Shown here: piece by piece, positions 5,800 through 8,873 of the stretch | Numbering within the stretch: the first letter of the stretch is position 1 | Layout: the number at the start of each line of letters is the position of its first letter | Origin: an uncultured Ruminococcus sp. | GTDB taxonomy: Bacteria > Bacillota_A > Clostridia > Oscillospirales > Ruminococcaceae | DNA: 8,873 nucleotides | Direction of reading: 5' to 3' | Assembly (NCBI GenBank): GCA_937880065.1 | Contig: CALFMA010000417.1 | Span: 1-8,873, forward strand | Program-made: the position numbers and the translations under genes | Notes under the pieces: generated by a model | Seen by the model: only the letters and a program-made list of their open reading frames with translations | Database searches by the model: none | What the model was told of the DNA's origin: nothing

Positions 5800-6432
5800 T
5801 TATTCTTCAGAGTATTCAGCTATATGCTCTTTTACTTTACGAACACTTTTTTTGAGAAACTTTCTGCCTATTAACAGTGCAATCACTATATTCAAAGCAA
5901 TAAAAGCATATAATCCAAAGCCTATATACACCATTATCTTGAGAATTTTTATAGTATCTTCTGAACCCGGAAAAAACAGCTTATCAGGCTCAGAGGGGTC
6001 AATAAATACATCCTTTGTTTTTCCCACCATTGCCTGTAATTCTTCCCAATGCTCTTTAGAACTCATATCATTATCTTCTCTGCTTGGACGTTCATCGTTC
6101 TCCTCATCGGTTGAATAATGAAAATTTCCCTCCTCGTAATATTTCATATTATAAACATAATCTTTTCCGTTGTACTCATATGACAGTTCCATATATCCTA
6201 TGATATTATGCTCTGTAAATTCCCTGTCAACTGATAGAACAGTTGCAGTTATCGGCTCCAGATTACGTTTCTTCATATCCATTTCATCATTATACATCGG
6301 CAAAAATGTTTTCAGCAGATAAGTGCCTGTAGCACCTGCGGCACAACATAGAGTGATGATAATAGTTATTACGAACCTTACAATAAATACTATAAAAGTT
6401 GATTTTCCTGAGCCATTGACGTTTATTTCCAT
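5800..6432 (-). CDS. DUF3592-like membrane protein, paralogue 3 of the array, with acidic insertion
   Basis: Function unknown. The 210-residue product has a transmembrane segment at about 12-45, a soluble domain at about 55-160, a second transmembrane helix at about 165-188 and a Lys/Arg-rich cytoplasmic-type tail. Family marks are ITATVLSVDREF, then MELSYEYNGKDYVY, then VFIDPSEPDKLFFP. This is the same strand pair plus I/V-x-I-D-P-x-x-P motif seen in the neighbours. It differs by an acidic, poorly conserved insertion at about 104-135 (STDEENDERPSREDNDMS), which explains its greater length. ATG at 6432 has AAGGAG 7 nt upstream. It starts 67 nt after the end of the preceding paralogue. This is the most divergent of the four, so family membership rests partly on the neighbours. 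Confidence 0.75.
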   Translation of the reverse strand: MEINVNGSGKSTFIVFIVRFVITIIITLCCAAGATGTYLLKTFLPMYNDEMDMKKRNLEPITATVLSVDREFTEHNIIGYMELSYEYNGKDYVYNMKYYEEGNFHYSTDEENDERPSREDNDMSSKEHWEELQAMVGKTKDVFIDPSEPDKLFFPGSEDTIKILKIMVYIGFGLYAFIALNIVIALLIGRKFLKKSVRKVKEHIAEYSEE

Positions 6433-6499
6433 AATAATCTCCTTAAATCATTGTTTCCCCAAATTTTTTGAAAGTGCAGGGAGTATTTCCCTTGACTAT

Positions 6500-7021
6500 T
6501 TACTTATCTGTTTTTAATATTTTAAGCCTCTTATTTACACGGATAAGGCATATAATATCAGCTATACACGCTAAAAAAATACATACGCCAACAATAATAT
6601 AAATAATTGAAGTAACTTCTATTTTTTTAAATTCAGGCTCATAAATTTCCTCTGGATTATTAGGATTAATCATTATAACAACTCTATCTCCCACATTATA
6701 CTTAGCAGGTCCTGTGCTGTTACTGCTTTCAACGGAATATTCTCTGCCATTGTAAGCATAGCTGTAAACAGGTGCATAAGTGTAGGTAGTTCTTTTTAAT
6801 TTTTTATTATTATATCTGTCTATATGCTCACTTTTGATATTTTCCGTTACAGTAGCTGTTACGCTTTCGGTACATAGCTTATCATCTCCACCAATTGAAA
6901 GTGTGATTAATCCAATTGAGAGAAAGGCTATAGTGAAAAAAATCAGTAGAAACAAAAGCGACCTGAATAACCAGTACTTCAAACGCAATTCGCTTTCCGA
7001 ATAATTTTCAAAATTCCACAT
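6500..7021 (-). CDS. DUF3592-type membrane protein, paralogue 2 of the array
   Basis: Function unknown. The 173-residue product has a transmembrane helix at about 19-41, a soluble domain at about 50-132, a second transmembrane helix at about 138-161 and a basic tail. The soluble domain reads ESVTATVTENIKSE, then YAPVYSYAYNGREYSVESS, then NVGDRVVIMINPNNPEEIY. It is the clearest match in the array to the DUF3592 pattern. ATG at 7021 is used; the best ribosome site, AGGGGGA, lies about 13 nt upstream, which is rather far, so translation may be modest. A 5-bp hairpin (AGGGA/TCCCT, 6478-6492) lies just past the stop. The gene follows the 133-residue paralogue after 76 nt. Confidence 0.82.
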   Translation of the reverse strand: MWNFENYSESELRLKYWLFRSLLFLLIFFTIAFLSIGLITLSIGGDDKLCTESVTATVTENIKSEHIDRYNNKKLKRTTYTYAPVYSYAYNGREYSVESSNSTGPAKYNVGDRVVIMINPNNPEEIYEPEFKKIEVTSIIYIIVGVCIFLACIADIICLIRVNKRLKILKTDK

Positions 7022-7097
7022 AATTTTCAGTAATCCCCCTATTTTATGAAATCGCCAATATCATTACCCTTATAATATCCTTATATCTTTTTGCGTA

Positions 7098-7499
7098 TTA
7101 CGCATTTGCTATCAAAATGCCAAACCATAAAACAAAGCCACCCATTAATGTGAATGCTGTAATTATTATATATTTTTCTTTATCATTTTTCGGACAATAA
7201 AAGTGTTCAGGTTTTTCCGGTTCAATATAAAGCTCCACAATATCATCAGTATGATATTTTTCCTCACTTGTACCTACATTGTCCTTAATCCGATATACGT
7301 TGCCTTCAAAATAATACTCAAAAACAGCGGTACGAGCTGTACATCTTCCATGACCTCTCCGTCTGGTAAGAATAACCTCTGCAACTTTTGCATCAACAGG
7401 ATATGTACATAATTTCCTATCTCTTATCAGGTTGACAATCATTAAAATCCCCAGAAGTACGAAGATTGCACCCAAAACTATAACAAATATTTCCCCCAT
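7098..7499 (-). CDS. Small DUF3592-like membrane protein, paralogue 1 of the array, next to speB
   Basis: Function unknown. This 133-residue protein has a transmembrane helix at about 4-25, a soluble part at about 30-106 and a second helix at about 110-131, with almost no tail. Its soluble domain reads VDAKVAEVILTRRRGHG, then AVFEYYFEGNVYRIKDN, then IVELYIEPEKPEHFYCP. This corresponds to the strand pair and the I-x-P-x-x-P motif of the three paralogues that follow. ATG at 7499 has GAGGTG about 7 nt upstream and starts only 13 nt after the speB stop, so it is very likely in the speE-speB transcript. The TAA stop lies inside a small palindrome (TGCGT, AAT, ACGCA at 7091-7103). Its place in the polyamine operon hints at a link to that pathway or to cell-envelope homeostasis, but nothing in the sequence shows one. 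Confidence 0.8.
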   Translation of the reverse strand: MGEIFVIVLGAIFVLLGILMIVNLIRDRKLCTYPVDAKVAEVILTRRRGHGRCTARTAVFEYYFEGNVYRIKDNVGTSEEKYHTDDIVELYIEPEKPEHFYCPKNDKEKYIIITAFTLMGGFVLWFGILIANA

Positions 7500-7512
7500 T
7501 ATTTCACCTCAG

Positions 7513-8364
7513 TTATGACATCGCAAGCAACATTTCCCTTATAATTTTGCAGGCTACGGCTGTTGATGCTCCCGACTGGTCGTAATGAGGGCTTAACTCA
7601 TTAACATCACAGCCCACTATATCAAGCTTTGAACATACAAGAGTCACAGCCTTTCGCAGTTCCTCAAAGGTAACTCCCCCCGCTTCTGGAGTACCTGTTC
7701 CCGGAAATACCGAGGGGTCAAGCACATCTAAATCAAGAGTAAAATATACCTTTTTGCCTTTCAGCTTTTCAACAACTTCTTCAAGTCCGTCAAAATTGAA
7801 CTTGTGCATTTCCGTATGCTCCGCGGCAAATACAAATTCCTCACGGTCACCGCTTCTGATGCCAAACTGAAAAATATGGTCATCTCCCACAAGTTCGTGA
7901 CATCTTCTCAAAACGCAGGCATGAGATAAAGGCTGACCTAAATAGTCATCACGCAAATCAGCGTGAGCGTCAAAGTGGATTATGTACAAATCCTCCGCCT
8001 TATCCTTGACCGCCATAACAGCACCGAGAGTTACAAGATGCTCTCCGCCTATCATAAAAGGAATTTTTCCGTCAGCCAAAATTGTATCGGTACGCATTGC
8101 AATATCCGCAACAGTACGTCTTACACTTCCGAAGGGAAGCTCTAAATCTCCGCTGTCGAAATAGCTGTAATCCAGCATATCCTTATCCTGATAAGGGCTG
8201 TATGTTTCAATTCCGAAGCTTTCGTTTCTTATGGCAGAGGGAGCAAATCTTGTTCCCGGACGGAAACTTGTAGTTCCGTCAAAGCCTGCACCAAAAAGCA
8301 CAATTTTTGCGTTTTCATATTCGCTGTCGCAGCCGATAAAGGTCTGTATATTTTTTTCAAGCAT
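7513..8364 (-). CDS. speB: Agmatinase (ureohydrolase family)
   Basis: Agmatinase hydrolyses agmatine to putrescine and urea in the cytoplasm, using two manganese ions. The 283-residue length is normal for the family. Metal ligands are visible: His109 in IGGEHLVTLG; Asp132, His134 and Asp136 in FDAHADLRDDY; and Asp211 and Asp213 in LDLDVLDPSVFPGTGTPE. The motif GTGTPEAGG and the late GCDVNELSPHYD are also typical. RPGTRFAPSAIR near residue 35 is the family's entry-loop motif. PGTGTPE points to agmatinase over arginase, though related guanidine-type ureohydrolases cannot be fully excluded from sequence alone. ATG at 8364 has GGGAG just upstream. It begins 14 nt after the speE stop and ends 13 nt before a DUF3592 gene. 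The pairing with speE fits a putrescine-to-spermidine route. Confidence 0.94.
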   Translation of the reverse strand: MLEKNIQTFIGCDSEYENAKIVLFGAGFDGTTSFRPGTRFAPSAIRNESFGIETYSPYQDKDMLDYSYFDSGDLELPFGSVRRTVADIAMRTDTILADGKIPFMIGGEHLVTLGAVMAVKDKAEDLYIIHFDAHADLRDDYLGQPLSHACVLRRCHELVGDDHIFQFGIRSGDREEFVFAAEHTEMHKFNFDGLEEVVEKLKGKKVYFTLDLDVLDPSVFPGTGTPEAGGVTFEELRKAVTLVCSKLDIVGCDVNELSPHYDQSGASTAVACKIIREMLLAMS

Positions 8365-8378
8365 TTATTTTTCTCCCA

Positions 8379-8873
8379 TTACTCCACATCTCGGAGCATT
8401 TCCTCTACATAATTCGGCAGGGCAAATGCACCGACGTGAAGCTTTGAATTATAATATTTTGTTTTAAGTCCCAGCATATTCCACTTTATGCCGTTAAGGT
8501 CGTGAACAGGGTGGTATTTCTTCGACGCAAAGCCGAAAAGCCAATGTCCCGAGGGATATGTGGGAATATGTGCCTGATACACACGGCTTATGGGGAAACT
8601 TTCAGCAATTCTCTTGTGGGAACGCTGCATAGCCGCCGCATCTTCATCATAAAACGGACTTTCGTGCTGATTTACCATAATTCCGTCCTCACGGAGTGCC
8701 TTGTTACAGCTGCCGTAGAACTCCTTTGTGAAAAGTCCCTCTCCCGGTCCGAATGGGTCGGTGGAATCTACAATTATAACATCGTATTTATTTTCACAGC
8801 TGCGGATAAATCTCACGCCGTCCTCATAAAAAATATGAACTCTTTCATCATCAAGGCAGCAGGATGTAGTCGG
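8379..8873 (-). CDS. speE: Spermidine synthase, 3' part (start lies beyond the right edge)
   Basis: Spermidine synthase transfers an aminopropyl group from decarboxylated S-adenosylmethionine to putrescine. The frame is open from base 8873, giving 164 residues of the C-terminal half; the family is usually about 280-300. It enters at PTTSCCLDDERVHIFYEDG, which covers the adenosine-binding region. It then has YDVIIVDSTDPFGPGEGLF, including the catalytic-type Asp of the VDSTDP motif, and VNQHESPFYDEDA. PTYPSGHWLFGFASKKYHP is the usual substrate-pocket end. A GTG at 8816 could be mistaken for a start, but conserved sequence continues upstream of it, so the gene is longer. It is the first gene of the visible operon, 14 nt before speB. 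No decarboxylase (speD) is in view. Confidence 0.94.
   Translation of the reverse strand, partial: PTTSCCLDDERVHIFYEDGVRFIRSCENKYDVIIVDSTDPFGPGEGLFTKEFYGSCNKALREDGIMVNQHESPFYDEDAAAMQRSHKRIAESFPISRVYQAHIPTYPSGHWLFGFASKKYHPVHDLNGIKWNMLGLKTKYYNSKLHVGAFALPNYVEEMLRDVE

Noticed and set aside
7091..7103. Palindrome TGCGTATTACGCA at the stop of the first DUF3592 gene as a terminator
   Set aside because: The stem is only 5 bp with a 3-base loop and is followed by A-rich, not U-rich, RNA.
7531..7545. TTCCCTTATAATT shared between the end of speB and the spacer at 3573-3585
   Set aside because: A short AT-rich match, one copy of which is inside coding sequence. Chance is the simplest explanation.

Overview
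The window looks like the chromosome of a low-to-moderate GC Firmicute, probably a gut-type clostridial lineage such as Oscillospiraceae/Ruminococcus. This is an inference from strong AGGAG-type ribosome sites, the carboxyspermidine-type polyamine enzyme, DUF3592 membrane proteins and codon use. No rRNA, tRNA, CRISPR array, transposase or phage gene is visible. Every gene I can support is on the minus strand, so transcription runs from high to low coordinates.

Right part (8873 to 7098): the 3' part of speE (spermidine synthase, cut by the window edge), speB (agmatinase) and a small DUF3592-type membrane protein are packed with gaps of 13-14 nt, so they form one transcription unit. Three more DUF3592-type membrane proteins follow (7021-6500, 6432-5800, 5667-5110). 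That makes four divergent paralogues in a row, each with a transmembrane helix, a soluble beta-rich domain and a second transmembrane helix. Their function is unknown.

Middle part (5109 to 2950): after a nested hairpin (5059-5094) comes a carboxynorspermidine/carboxyspermidine dehydrogenase of the saccharopine dehydrogenase family. It ends 12 nt before a 59-residue Sm/LSm-like protein. A second protein with a C-terminal Sm-like domain and an Ala/Pro-rich N-terminal extension follows, and a terminator-like hairpin (2953-2975) closes the unit. The cluster therefore carries genes for agmatine to putrescine, the SpeE route to spermidine, and the first step of the alternative carboxyspermidine route. 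Two putative RNA-binding small proteins sit where a carboxyspermidine decarboxylase might have been expected.

Left part (2878 to 1): a lipoprotein with two tandem cyclophilin domains, whose cores are almost identical at DNA level, precedes murA. The murA reading frame is abnormal. After about 385 codons it passes without a stop into GlmM (phosphoglucosamine mutase) sequence at a short stretch of similarity (about 180-203), with a rise in GC content. The join removes the MurA C-terminus, including the region of a known essential arginine. The simplest explanation is a chimeric assembly or a recombination between unrelated genes, not a working bifunctional enzyme.

The best candidates for something undescribed are the Sm-like gene pair with alternative hairpins between its members, and the four-gene DUF3592 array embedded in a polyamine locus.
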